Numbered from the stretch's first letter, positions 22,082 to 34,110 are shown. The stretch: DNA of 64,000 nucleotides from Roridomyces roridus (GCA_029378245.1 JARKIF010000004.1:3100001-3164000), one strand, 5' to 3'. Numbers and translations: made by a program. Notes: generated by a model from the letters alone, not told the origin.

Positions 22082-23559
22082 TCATACACTCATTCCCTTC
22101 TTCTCGAGCTCCGCTCCCACTTCTTCGTCCTCAACTCCTTCCACCCCCCATGAATCCCTTGTCGGACTCGACCGCGTCGAGTCCGTCCCCACAGACATGG
22201 CAGATCGAGACACAGACACGCTGACAGCGAATTGAAGCGTACTTAACTGTCCGAGTCTCGATCTCTGTTGATTTCCCGTACGTGTATGAGGCGCTGCAAG
22301 GGTGCCATTTCGCCGGCCTGGGTCCACTGCCATGGAGATCGGTAAGGTACCCAGATACTCAGTGTCGCTGTCCTCGGACTGGTGGTTGCTGATCAACAGT
22401 AGGAGGGCCGGTGCGTAGGCGCCCTGTGAGTTTTCCAATCAGTTCGCTATTGTTTTGAACGGGACCGTGTAATTCAAACTTACAGCAAATTGGATATTAG
22501 CAGAAAGAATGATATCGTTGAGCGTCCCGAATGGCAGATCAATGAGTTGCGAGACGGTCCCCAGGACCTAGATGGAGACATTCAGAATCTGGCCCCGTAA
22601 AGTTCAACTGTGTACGTACCCCAGTGAGGCAATACAGCACTCCGGACTCTATGAGCAGAATCATGGCTTGATTGACTCTGGATCGTTTCAAGTGGCTTTG
22701 AACATTAGCTCTCAGCGCGCGTCTGTGCCGCCACGCCGTAGCCCCGATGAGTCCCGTCGCACTGATATTCGAGAGCAGGGACGTCGTCATGTTCTGAAGT
22801 TGGAGCACATCGATGGCTGTAACGAAATGCTTGGAATCCTGGATCGCTTTGTCGAAGTGGTCCGGGATCCGCATGATGATGAGTGCGGTGGTTGATACTG
22901 AAACGAAGGGTTAAGGTTTGAGGGAATCAGGGATGGAAAATGGAGTTCTCACAAATCGTGAATGCCCAAAATACGACAGGGACGACAATGAGTTTGGGAT
23001 AATCTCGCCGGGAGATAACCCATGACCTCCAACAGACAATTCCATCACTCAGAACGAACTACGGTTGAATCAGCCTCAAGGTTGAATAAGGACGAGATTT
23101 GGAAGGAACATACATTGACGAGGACAATTGCATTAAAGAACGTTACGAGATGAGAGGTCTCGCTAGCGAATCGCGTCCACTGGTCGTTCTGCGGGTCAAT
23201 GTACGCCTGGACGATGCCGACGACGTAGGCGAGGGAATACGTCCAGAATGCCACCGAGATGATGTACATGAACAGTCCAACGGAGAAGAGAATTCGGAGA
23301 GATCGTGTTTTCAGACCGCGTCTCCTGCTCGAACTGAGAATGTCGCAGAACAGGCAAGCTGTATTCTCACAGCATCATGCGCGTTGAGAGTAGGATTAGG
23401 ACTGAATATCCGCCTGAGGGTATGATCAGATGGGACTAAGTAGTGTGATGAATTTCAGCTACACGCACCAAAGAAGAAAGTCGCCACCGTCAAGGTGAAG
23501 TTGTGATACATCATGCTTTCCCCAGCCAAAAACTCCGCGGAAGTTGAATTGGAGGCCAT
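22082..23559 (-). CDS. Seven-transmembrane fungal membrane protein
   Basis: Starts MASNSTSAEFLAGESMMY with two N-glycosylation sequons before the first helix. Joined exons give seven hydrophobic segments, including LFMYIISVAFWTYSLAYVVG, TFFNAIVLVN, YPKLIVVPVVFWAFT, NISATGLIGATAW, AMILLIESGVLYCLTG, NIQFA and GAYAPALLLLI. The cytosolic tail is about 110 residues and ends DEEVGAELEKKGMSV. The WRSWVISR stretch in the third intracellular region and overall layout match the abundant agaricomycete 7-TM proteins of unknown function, distinct in sequence from the DUF6534 gene at 12.9 kb. At least six introns are present. Exon borders near 23400-23500 are the least sure. Confidence 0.75.
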
Positions 23560-23903
23560 GATCAAATGGGAAGGAAGCGGGGACGGGAGATCCACGCTAG
23601 AGGATCTTTATGTATCTCCTACAAGTGTATCTTTAGACCCTGTGCTCGAGATGAGATGAACGCAAGATGAACATATGAAGATGCCGATGATCCGAATCCG
23701 TGCCGGCGTTTCATGAAATCTCCGCTACTGTTGTGTTTGTTTCCTTACACACCCGAAGGGGACCAGTGGCCACAGGAGTAGACGTCGTTTTTTCAAGGTT
23801 CAGGCGGTTATCTCAGTGCACGGTTGAACCACAACAACAATGTTACAACATCCCCTGAAAGATGGTTAGATATCTTCCATGATCACGGATATCAGATTGC
23901 AAC

Positions 23904-25192
23904 GGGCATGGTGAATTTACCGCCGGTACCGCCGATACCGCCATTACCGCAATCACTCGGCGGTAAAGTTACCGTGTGACAGCGGCACTGTGACACCCAG
24001 TGCCGCCGAGTGCCGCCAGCTACCGCTGCCCATATTAGCGGTGAATTTTGAACTGCAAAATCTGATGCTGTAATGACGGGGAGTTGGACCTCCGGTGACC
24101 GTTTTATTGGAACTGAGATGTGTCGAGAGATACATCAATTTTAAGCCAAGATGGGAAATCAGGAGATTGTCCGCCTCGGCGAGTGTTGGGCGACATCGAC
24201 GGCACAACTTAGGTTGAGAGAGGACCGCGCCATTGGAATAGTTGATTCAAGTCCCGCGGCAGCGCCACTTATGCGAAACAAGTTGAAAGTTGAAATTTCA
24301 ATTGGATCAACATCCAGCAGCTCATGGCGTGAACTGTAATCCATGTCGGCCTCAGGGTCATCCCTTATTTCTTCGGCGGCTTGTCACTTTATGCTCCGTG
24401 ATGGCCTCAGATTCGTCAGCATCTTCGAGCTCGTCTGAAGATTTTGTACAATCTCAGTGTACAATGAGCTAAAAAAAATTGCTACTCACCTCAAAACTGC
24501 GAAGGAGTTGGACGCTAAAGTAGCCACTATAAACAAGACCTGTCTAATTTCGACGCCGAGTCGATGGAAGCGAGAATTCCAGCAACCGATGATCCCGAGG
24601 CGGCGCCGTTGAGTTCTTCGTCCCCCATTACAGGATTTGGTGCAGTCTGTCTTCCAAGGCGCCATAGACGGCCGGCGTACGTTCGAAAGAAGAAGCAGGG
24701 AGCACAGAGGATAAATCAGTGTAGACGAGTATGGGAACCAGATGGTCATGGAAGACAAGATGCATTACGTGGGAATGATGTGGCGTCTTCAACAAAACAG
24801 CCAGGTGCTGCCGCCATGTGCCCTCATGTGCCGCCAATGTACCGCCGAGCAGTCACACTGCCGCCTGTCACGCATTTCTTGGTACCGCCGTGTGCCGCCA
24901 GCTGCCGCCAGTGGTACCGCCGAGAGGTCACTTTACCGCCGAGTTACCGCTATGATTACCGCCGAGTGACGCCCATCACTTGGGTAGTTTACCGCCGAGT
25001 ACCTCAACTTTGACACAATTTCAAGTCATTTGAGTTGGATATAGCTTAGATTCACTCATCTTATAACATACATGCTGTCTACACATGTTTCCAACCGCAC
25101 TGAAGCACGTTGGACCCGGGCGAAGCGCCGGCGGCAGGCAGAGTACCGCCGAGTACCGCCACTGCGGCAGCTGCGGTAAATTCTCCGGGCCC
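23904..25192. mobile_element. 1.29-kb TIR element with TACCGCCGAG-type arrays
   Basis: Ends match as GGGCNNGGWGAATTTACCGC in inverted orientation, and GATTGCAAC stands directly outside both ends (23895-23903 and 25193-25201), a 9-bp duplication. Both subterminal zones are filled with irregular repeats of TACCGCCGAG and TGCCGCCAG in opposite orientations. Short ORFs inside show no transposase signature I can recognise, so it is probably non-autonomous. A 9-bp duplication suggests Mutator-like; 8 bp with a shifted end would suggest hAT. Confidence 0.75.
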
Positions 25193-25201
25193 GATTGCAA
25201 C

Positions 25202-25640
25202 GCCCCCATCTAGCGCCGATAAAAATGCACGAACATGATACCACCGCCATCATCATGTCCAGTCGGGCTGTTCGGTGGTGCAGAGATTCAACCGCGTGGC
25301 CGGACTCGGGCATGACAGACACGCGTGCGCATAACATGGGACAAAATAGAAAACGAAGACCTCACCCTATTCGAACGGGGTTCCTTTGAGTGGCATTTGA
25401 TTTTGAAGGCTCCGCCCCGGATTCAGCAGGAAGTAAACACCGACGGCACGAAAGCCAACGAGCTGGAGGCCGAGGTATGTGTTGATCACGAGCCTGAGAC
25501 TCGGAGCCCCATGCCCCAACTGTCGAACAGTGTCTAAAGCTTCAGTCGAGTCGCATTTCAGGAGTGCATGACTCGAGTTTCGTAACGCCTACATCACCAC
25601 TTCCCTGAGTAGGAGTCTGCACGAATGAGTCATCGAGAAT
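25202..25640. other. Intergenic
   Basis: No gene is supported. A partial T-arm-like motif (TATTCGAACGGGG) lies near 25368. Confidence 0.4.
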
Positions 25641-26150
25641 CGTCTGGCAAAAGAAAAGTGTCGGGTCTCCAAATTAATTAAGAGCCAGCCCCGAATCGAA
25701 CGGAGGCACGTTCTTCCGACGAGCCCGTCACACTGTTAACGCCACGGTTGTGTGTTATTGAGCACGTCGTTGAGTTGACCACAGCGATGCGGAGTATGTC
25801 ATCTGGGCAGTGCCGGCCCTAATCCTTCACTCAAGACGCAGTCCCGTTACACGAAAGATATTTCCGAACCTTGAACCCGAAATTAAAACAACTATATACA
25901 AAACAAACCACATCACGTGGGTGTATACCCCGGCGGCACCTCCACAACCTCATAAACCGCCCCTAACGAATTCTGCGGCTGTCCAACCGAACGAGCCCCG
26001 CTATCCTCGTGCTGCACAACCACCGGTCCGCCCGTCGAAGATGGTGGGGGCAGCATGCCATTCGGTGATTTGGCTGTAGAATTGGGTCGCGCAGCAGCGT
26101 ACTGCGACGGGGCAATTGCAACCTGCGGCTGTGCGTACCACGAAGCGCCC
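25641..26150 (-). pseudogene. Copy E: tail-only remnant of the membrane-protein family
   Basis: From about 26150 down to 25925 the minus strand matches the last 70 or so codons of copy D (GWGA-like WGASW, then ATLPPPS..., HEDSGARSVG and the final region), with frame-breaking differences and a TAA-like end where D has GAV. From 25925 down to 25641 the match continues into the DNA 3' of copy D (33850-34110), including GGCAGTGCCGGCCCTAA. Everything upstream of the tail (transmembrane helix and ectodomain) is absent. It is therefore a broken partial duplicate, not a gene. Confidence 0.7.
25687..25703 (-). repeat. tRNA T-arm-like dispersed motif
   Basis: CAGCCCCGAATCGAACGGAG on the plus strand; the orthologous position in the 34-kb duplicate carries a decayed version at 33905. 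Confidence 0.4.
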
Positions 26151-26858
26151 CAGGAATCCGTGGTCGCTGAGGGTAGTGCACGGGAGGTGACGGTTTCCCG
26201 CCATCTTGGTGATCTGAATCGGCCGATTCGGGCACGGGTTCGGACAGGTTCGCACCGGTGCGCACAGGTTCAAAATTCTTCAGATTCCTTGAGCCCCGAA
26301 CCGCACCTTAGGTCCGGTGCAGGTTCAGCCCCTCCCATTGAACCGCACCGCGGGTCCGGTTCGGGATTCGCACATGTTCGGATCGGTTCTGAACCGAACA
26401 TCGGCATCACTAACAACCGACCACTTGAACGAATAGCCAAGCGTAGTGTACTGACGACTTGTACTTGTCTCATTAATACACGAATAGCGACGCGGAGCTC
26501 AGTCCTATCCCTTATTGTATATCACCTGACAGAGGCATTGGTGTGCGCACCAAAACAGCTAAATAGCCAGATTTCACGCGTGCGAAATACGCAGTCGTAT
26601 CACCGACCCTGTGTAAAATTTTTTAAGGACGCTCACCCCTTGGCTCCTTCTTCCTCGTGACTCCGGGTTGCCTTGATATATTGTGCCACACACCTCAACT
26701 TGGGCGCACCTGAACCACCATCTTTACCCTAATTTGTTTCCAGTGCAATTATCCAACGCGCAGTCTCGTTGACCTCAGGCAGACAACCTAGAACCAGGAG
26801 GTGAATACAAAATTGAAACAAGTGTTGCGAGTAAAATTAAAGCCAGGGACCGCCGTCA
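26151..26858. other. Palindrome-rich spacer
   Basis: GAATCGGCCGATTC at 26216-26229 is a perfect palindrome, and GGTTCGG/CCGAACC words recur in both orientations up to about 26400. No gene is seen. The last six bases (CCGTCA) are the target duplication of the following MITE. Confidence 0.45.
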
Positions 26859-27700
26859 TATGGCACATATAATGTACAATAATTCAAAGAAAAAAAACAC
26901 ACCTCGTGCAAAAAAACACGCACCTCAAACACACCTTGTGGGGGAAAAAAACACACAAGTTGCACCACTCCAGGAAAACACACACCACACTATACCCACA
27001 GATTGACCGGGTAAGCCGTGCGGCCGGCCTGATTTTGAACAATTTCATCAGCAATCATTATACCTGATGTGCATTGATGGCATTGCTAAGCCATGGTTCA
27101 AATTTTGTTTAATTTTCCACATCCAACTTGAACAGGATTGAATTGGCTGACGTGGAATGCAAGACAACTTGATCTGCTTGGCCCTTGGGCAGTCTGGTAC
27201 CGCTTACCATAGCTATTAGCTTGCAAACTGTGGACTGCCTAAATAACCTTGAGCTTGAACACTGAGTTGACACTGAGGTGGTTCAGCCTCGAAGACTAGC
27301 CTATGTTTACAACCTCCCAGGCCTCCAGCCAATGTCAGGGATGGCATTGCAGCCCCATGTAGCCAGTGGGCCACCAGGCTGCATGCAGGCACGGACTACA
27401 AAGCCATATTGGATTGCTCAAATTGCACGGCCGAACATTATGATCAGATCAGGGCTTGCCGGACAATCATCACGGCAACTGGCAGCATGGTCAGCTGGCT
27501 TCGTTTCTGAGCTATATTGAATTCAACTTTTGACTCCGAGTCCAATGTGTGCAATTTTTTTGAAGCTGAGGGCGTGTCATTTTCTGTGGAGTTGGACTCC
27601 ACATGCGTGTTTTTTTTGGTGATTCCACTGAAGTTGCGTCTTTTCTCAAGATTTTCCCTTGTTGTGCAATTTTTTATTTTTGTACAGTATATGTGCCATA
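26859..27700. mobile_element. 842-bp MITE, TATGGCAC family, copy 1
   Basis: Inverted ends TATGGCACATATA(A/C)TGTAC lie at 26859 and 27700, flanked by CCGTCA at 26853-26858 and 27701-27706. It has no coding capacity, and its right border lies only 16 bp from the stop codon of membrane-protein copy C. Confidence 0.85.
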
Positions 27701-27715
27701 CCGTCATTCATCTGT

Positions 27716-29124
27716 TCATGTCGCTGTATACCCCGGCGGGACCTCCACAACCGCATACCTCGTCCCCAACAGATTTTCTCCAACCGCGCGAGCCCCGCTA
27801 TCCTCGTGCTGCAAAGTCACCGGTCCCGGGTAAGCTGGTAGCGGTCTATTTGATTTAGTTGTCAACACAGAGGCACCCCAGGAGACCCAGCCTGCTGTAA
27901 GCCGCACAGCCGGGAATGCCATGGGACGCAAAGCCTCTTCGTCGCTCGCGCGAACCGTTCGCCTCCGTCTCAAGACGAACAGGACGACGAGCCCCACCGC
28001 AACGAGGAAGATCCCGCCAATGATGCCCCCGACCATGGCTCCTCTGTGCACTCCTCGAGACGAGGAGGGAGAGGGGGTGCCGGTCGTCTGAGAAGTGGTA
28101 GCTGGAGTCGAAGTGGCTGCACTAGACGATGCCTGTGCGAGAGAATTGCTGACCGTGATGTTCAAGGGGGGTGCCTGTACAAGCGCATTGCCAACCGTCG
28201 TGTTGGTAACGTACCAAATCTTCACAGGGAGAGGCGTATGTTCGCTATCGCCGTCGTACACCACAGTGATATTGTGAAACCCATCGGAAAGGGGAGGAGT
28301 GGTGAAGAGGAGGTTGTTGAAAGTGTTACTGCTGCTTGCGCTCGTGAGCCCGGGTATTGTGAAGGACGTCGGTCCTGCGCCGTCTACGAAGTATCTGCCC
28401 GAGCTCGCGTTTGGAGGGAATGAATTGGATGTGTGGCCGATGAGAGTCGCGGAGGTTCCTGAATATCATCATTGGTTGCGAAATGAAGCGAATGTGAGGG
28501 ACGCACCATGGAACTCCAGCGTCACCGACGCTCCAGGTGTCTGCGTCACCTGCTCCCCCGCCTCCTTCCACTGACCCGCGCTATAAGTAAGCGCAGGGTC
28601 CCCCTCGGGGTATATCAACACAGCAGACGGAAATACCGCCCCGGGTACGGGCGTGTACACCAAACTGTCCAGAAAGAAAGGCCTCGTCTGCGATTGGACT
28701 TGCACCGTCAAAAGGTGTTCCTCCGGTGCCAGTGTACCTATGGAACAGAGCGGCCAATTGCTCTCCGGGAAGTTGAAAGGTTTGATAGGAATTAGTTTCC
28801 CGTCGACGAGACACTGCCAGGCGGGATCCGTGGCATTGGTGGTGGGGTCGGTGATCATGTCGAGGTTGCCTTGGACGGTAATCGAGGTGCCTGGGTGTGA
28901 TTCCAGCCAGAGGGGATTCACGGGATGGAATGCGCACCGTTGAAGGTAAAGCCAAACTCCGTATTGCTAGACGTCGTGGCATGCGACGTAGCATTGAAAA
29001 CAGGCCCGAAATTCCCATTATTCAAGGTCCGTACGTCGGTAGGGAACCAGTCTACACCGTTGTACCGAATGGACGGATCGGTGTCGTCAACGATCACCTG
29101 ACGAAGAGGGCCGAGGGCAGCCAT
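27716..29124 (-). CDS. Single-pass membrane protein, family copy C
   Basis: Exons 29124-28938, 28890-28507 and 28458-27716 share phases with copies A and D. The protein starts MAALGPLRQVIVDDTDPSI and has the two-part glycosylated ectodomain, an S/T/P-rich stalk (ASSSAATSTPATTSQTTGTP), one transmembrane helix (AMVGGIIGGIFLVAVGLVVL) and RRRR. The tail, shorter than in D, ends HEDSGARAVGENL...EVPPGYTAT. No frameshift or stop was seen, so it looks intact. Its 5' flank is duplicated at copy D except for a nested transposon insertion at 29256-30697, which moved the shared upstream block 1.4 kb away from this gene and may alter its promoter. Confidence 0.82.
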
Positions 29125-29255
29125 GAGTGAAGGAGGCGCGGGGGATGATCGATGAAGGAGAAGGGAAAGAAAGAAAGCCGCGTGAGAAGCTTGCAATTGG
29201 AATCGTCGTCGCGGGTGTGGATCTGACAGAGGCGCTCCCAGATGTGGTGCGGGTG

Positions 29256-30697
29256 TATGGCACATATACTTATGGCACATATACTGTAAAAAAATTATTG
29301 GAACTCATTTGGATTGCATGCTCATATGGTAATCTGGTTTTGGAGCGCAACTTCAGGTTGGCAGACATCTGGGTCCCAATATTCTGTACTTTGAGCTGGT
29401 CACTGCTGGATTCCGGTCTCCACGGCCAGGTCTGGTGTGATAATCTAGGAATGCTGATAGGTGATTTTCCGGCTTGAGCGATCCAGTAGATGTTAATCGC
29501 AAGATATTATCAGCTCATCACTATATGACAGTAAATCAATGTTCTTTACTCTTCCCAAATCAATCCCAAATACAATGCTGGAGTAGCGTAGATAATACTC
29601 TGAGCAGACAGACAGAAGCAATGGATCTACTACTCGAATGCCAAACCCATGCAGAGCGCAAGCGGGACGAGGCAGAGACACGGAGCATTTTTTCGCAATC
29701 CCGGTCTGGATGATAGCCCATCAGTGTCGCATGGGTGGCCGCATCCTCGGCAGATCGGCAGTCAATGTCGAGAAATGAAAAGTCTTTCTCTGAAAAGTGT
29801 TGAACTCTCTTCAGATGCTCCCCAAAAAGCCAGCCTCAAGATGCTACCCAAACTACCGAGCCGGGACTGAGTTGGGATCCAGAAGCTGGGCTGCCAGCGG
29901 ATGTTCCCGCAACAATTATTTTACAGTATATCGCCCATATATACTGTGCAAAAATTAATGGCGGGTACATCTCACTTGGTTACGTGGTTTTTCGTTGCAA
30001 CTGACATGCTGGGTGAAAAAGGCGTACAACTTTGTCGCGTGGGTTACATGTGTGGCGAACAGGCTCGCAACAGAGTATCGGATAGTTTCATGTTCAATGG
30101 GATGCATGTGTGGACTTGGTGGTGGAGAAATTTCTGAAAATTGATGAGAGTGATTCGAACATTGATGATCCTTCAATGCCGAGTTCCATAAATGGAAATG
30201 GGTGATCATTTCACTCATACCCGGGCACTAGAATGCCTCGGGGCACACTCTCAAAGTCCAAACACACACAAGATTGTATTCCACATTCTGTAGGCCGTGT
30301 TTCAAACACCCTTCAAACTCTCCCGGTCGTATGACCTTCATAATGGTGTACAGATGAAAATTTGAACCACATGAGCAGTCTTCTCGTTCCTGTGGAGACA
30401 GGTGGGTTAAAACTAATCACATAGCATCCCGGAGGCTTGCCAGCTGCATCCGGTCTCAATCCGGCTGTCCAATCCAATGTTCACCCTTCCGTGGGGCGGC
30501 GCCGAGGGGACGGATTGATCGCGATCAAATCAGAAGATACTGATAACCCCGGCGGGGATGCCAACCACGGGTAACATGCGACCGAATTCTGGATGCAAAC
30601 TCAGCGAAAGATGTGAGCCAACCTGGCAATTGAGATGTAAGTTGTCTACAGAAAACCTGTAAAATCATGCTAATTTTTGGACAATATATCGCCCATA
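29256..30697. mobile_element. MITE, TATGGCAC family, copy 2 (outer, contains copy 3)
   Basis: Begins TATGGCACATATACT and ends ATATCGCCCATA; CGGGTG flanks both sides (29250-29255 and 30698-30703). The same CGGGTG occurs once at the uninterrupted paralogous site 35760-35765. After subtracting the nested copy and one TATACT, the outer element is 767 bp with ends TATGGCACATATACTGTGCA and, inverted, TATGGGCGATATATTGTCCA. Confidence 0.9.
29271..29939. mobile_element. MITE, TATGGCAC family, copy 3 (inner, nested)
   Basis: 669 bp with ends TATGGCACATATACTGTAAA and, inverted, TATGGGCGATATACTGTAAA. The target duplication TATACT lies at 29265-29270 and 29940-29945 and is itself part of the outer copy's terminal repeat, so insertion was into the end of the older element. 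Confidence 0.9.
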
Positions 30698-31055
30698 CGG
30701 GTGTAATTGATCATGCGTTTGATGCTCGGTTCACGGATAGTTTCGTTGACCTCGGAATAGACTGGCTATACTGACACCACGCGAAACGACAAAACGAATG
30801 CAGGATTCATAATATATTCTGTCCTGTCTTTCGTGTCGTTCCCAAAATCGGATGCACTCATAGCCAAGCCGCTGTGCCGTCTTGATGAGAAGGGGTACAT
30901 ATATATGGTTGGCTACGTCGCTGATTTTGGGACCGTTCATCAATGGAATGAACGGTGTTGAGGAAGGGTATTTACGTACCACGTCAATACTGCAACCCAT
31001 CCAGCAATAGATCGTAACATAGGGACGATCTGCCAGTGGCCCAGTGTCGCGCACG
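30698..31055. repeat. Upstream block duplicated at 35760-36115
   Basis: Roughly 85% identical by eye to 35760-36115, including ATGCTCGGTTCAC, CTGTCCTGTCTTTCGTGT and AGCAATAGATCGTAACAT. The minus strand of 31158-30970 could encode a hydrophobic exon (SALACATLGHWQIVPMLRSI), but no complete gene could be built. Confidence 0.7.
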
Positions 31056-34000
31056 CCAACGCGCTCAACACGGAGCATGTACAAACTGCCGCCATCATCG
31101 GCATACGGTGCAAATCAATCAGTACGGCTGCAGTTGTCTCTTGCTTCACGACCACCATGTCGCCGCGATCCTACACGGTGAAGGGGTACCAAAGATAAGT
31201 GTTGAGATGAGACTGTGGCTCGCTGAGTCATTTGTACTCACTGCGGTGTCGGCGCTCCGCTGGTGGCTCAAACTCTCCGTGTATTCCTGTGTTGAAACTC
31301 TCCGTGTATTCCTGTACTATTATACTCCTTACAGCCGTAGATACAGCCTCGTTTGCGTATTTAAACCTCCACATAGCTCGACATACCTCAGCCGTTCACT
31401 CTCTTGTGTGTCCGTCTGAGGTATGTCTTCTAATCACTTATTTATTTCGTTCTCATACTTACATTGGTTGTAGTATTTCTTCTACATCACCAACCCGCAG
31501 GGAGGTCAAACTGACATTGATCACTGACATCTGTCGGATATTTTCCAAAAATGTACGAATGACATAACGCTGAGATTCATTCGATGTTTGCAGACTGACC
31601 TCAAAGCGGTATCATATTTTGCTCAGGCTGCCCTCAGATCAGCAATCAACTGAGATTACCGTCTGACATCAGTAGACGTAAGTATGAGTAACTGAGTTTG
31701 GTATTTACTGCTGAGAACTTGGCTCGTGCAAATGATGCAGTTGATTCAAATAATGTATGATTACACAGGCTCAACTCGGACACCGTCAAGTCGTCGAGCA
31801 CTCCAGGGACAAGAGAACGAGTCAACGGGCATGGCACCCGCTAGCGGCGGCTCCTCAGAGGCAGCTGATGCGCCCGCGATGTTGCGTTAGTTGGGAGGTC
31901 GCAGGTGACGGGCGTGGGGTTGGTGAGAACTGAATTCCGGGAGGGAGAGCCTGAGACGGAGGAGAAGCTTGGAATTTCGCCAAGTCCATTACCGAGATCA
32001 CGTGACCCACGTGAGGTTCGTTGATGACTGGATTCGGAAAGGCGACAACCGTCAACAACCCTCCTTCTTTCTTCCCTCCATCTCCCAGTCACTCTTCGCG
32101 TTGCAGCCGTCGTGAACCCAGCACTCCCATGGCAAGTCCTCTCACGACGTACACGTCCGGCTATCCACCGTCAAGCAGATGAGCATCGAGTTGTTTAGAC
32201 TGCGCTGCCAGCGCTGGGTGACTTGGTGCGTGTTTATTCCTTCCTCAAGTCTTCCCTCTGACCGCTCGCGTAGACCTCGTCGCAACCTCGTCGACAAGGT
32301 CTGGGGCTGCACTCCCCTTCTTTGGAATCCTGTTGCCCGCTGCATCGGCTGGCACCGCCGCCTCGCCCACTGCAAATCCATAGCCGACGTCACCGTGCGA
32401 GTCAAGTCCGACCGGTCCAGAATACATGTGCTCACTTTCCCCGCTCCCTCTCCACCGACGATTCCCGCCCCAGCATCGCCCATTCTTCCCGTTCTCCCCA
32501 TGCCCATCCCGAACACGCTCCTCCCCTTGAATGTCGACACTCGCACACTTACACGCTGTGACAGATGCCAGCCGGCGACCTTTACAAACCCATTGGAAGA
32601 TTGAAACCTGAGCTCACGCCCTCAACACCTTCAACGCGACAGTGTCAAGATGTCACGATCGGTTCTCCCAAGTATCCGATGAAGTTACTTGCTCAAGGCC
32701 GGCTCTCTGGTTTCAAGTAGTCTGCCCCTCGAACTACCTCAAGATCGACGTGTCAATCATTTCAAATCGAAAGTTCGGCGGCCGAATATGTCCATCCAAT
32801 GCCACGCCCACTCAAGCCCCTTGCATCAAGCTGTCAACTGGAAGACCCTCGCCAAGTCGTCAACCAGCTTGATACATACAGGTCTCGCAACTTGCAAGTC
32901 TTGTCTTTTACAACTCGGCCATTTACCCGTGTCGGACTCAAGTCATCCCTGTGGGGAAGGTTCAAGGCTGCCGTTGCTGGGTTTTCTTTTCAAATACGAT
33001 CAAGGCTTCCGTGGGCTGCGTTCCTTCAACAGTCAGCTCTGGTCATTGTTATTGTAACGATTTGGGAGAGTCGTGTATTAGTGTAGATATGAATTGCTTT
33101 GAATATATTTATTCCACTATATTTGAATCTGAATGAGGATGGAACTGGTTTCAATGTGCTCTTTTTTAGGTCAAGCCCCATTTGGAAATGCAGTCTATTT
33201 TGGCACTACACTGACCACCAGAGGCATGCTATGGATTTTCTATGGATGTCACTTGCTTCCGACCCAATAAAAGATGGATGTGGCGGGAAACATGTCGAGA
33301 TTGATGTGGTCCGTCAGGCAGCGCACGTGACTGATTACCGCTTATCAGTGTGGCTGTCCGTGTCGTAACGCTCCTGATAAGCCTGATATAGGAATAATAT
33401 CGAGGCTCATAACTCACCAATGACTTGTCCAATCACCCTTAGTCTGCTGTCAAACACGCCCGCCTGGCAGGGGCCACCCAATCGACGTCATCGCCCAAAA
33501 GGGATGCGTCACGTGGTCCTTTTGCTCGCGTCGGTTCGAGCCCGCTGCTTGTCGAATATTTTTCCTAGACTCGAATACACTCAGGCTCCGTCGGGATTGA
33601 TACAGAGTGAAAGATGAGTGATCATTGAGCATAAGTACTGGTGTCAGAAAATAAAAATAGCGGGATGGATGACGGGAATGGGTTCTAACGAGCCATGAAC
33701 GGCGTACTCGAGAACAGCCCCCAAGTCAAGCGCAGCGGGCCACGTCCCTGCGTACAAACAACCTCTGCATTCATCTGAGCAGTTTTTAGTTAAGTTGGAT
33801 TTGAGGAGTGGGGATGCCTACACCTGAGCAGATGTCTTGAATGACTCCTTGAGATTTGTCTGGCAAAAGGAAAGTGTCAGGCCTTCGCAACTCTCAAGAA
33901 GCCAGCCCCGAATCGAAGGTGGGCTATTCAACACATCGTTGAGATCTGGCGTATGCACTTCTTGTCATCTTGGCAGTGCCGGCCCTAACCCTTCACTAAA

Positions 34001-34110
34001 GAACGCACTCACCCGTAATTTCATACACGCAGTCTCGTTACACGAAGGATATTTCCTGAACCCGGAATTGAAATAACTATATGCAAAGTAGAAGAACGAC
34101 CGACTACTCA
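31056..34110. other. 3-kb spacer between duplicates
   Basis: A 25-bp tandem pair (AAACTCTCCGTGTATTCCTG twice) is at about 31278-31318. A 141-codon ORF at 32179-32604 and ORFs at 32689-33086 have no recognisable content and are not called. From about 33850 the sequence is duplicated 3' of remnant E. Confidence 0.5.
33903..33918 (-). repeat. tRNA T-arm-like dispersed motif, decayed
   Basis: CAGCCCCGAATCGAAGGTGG; the counterpart in the duplicate is at 25687. Confidence 0.35.

Noticed and set aside
24564..25013. 149-codon ORF within the TACCGCC-rich element
   Set aside because: Its second half is translation of the subterminal array, and no transposase motif is visible on either strand.
23904..25192. 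TACCGCCGAG repeats considered as a CRISPR-like or minisatellite array
   Set aside because: Spacing is irregular, orientation flips between the two ends, and terminal inverted repeats with flanking duplications explain it as a transposon.
26190..26405. hAT-type MITE with TAGTG ends
   Set aside because: Only five terminal bases agree and the flanks carry no 8-bp duplication.
32179..32604. 141-codon ORF, possible small gene
   Set aside because: Composition is proline/leucine-rich without recognisable features and the start context is poor; evidence insufficient.
33450..33560. Possible tRNA gene around GGTTCGAGCCC at 33532
   Set aside because: No A box or pairing acceptor and anticodon stems at tRNA spacing.
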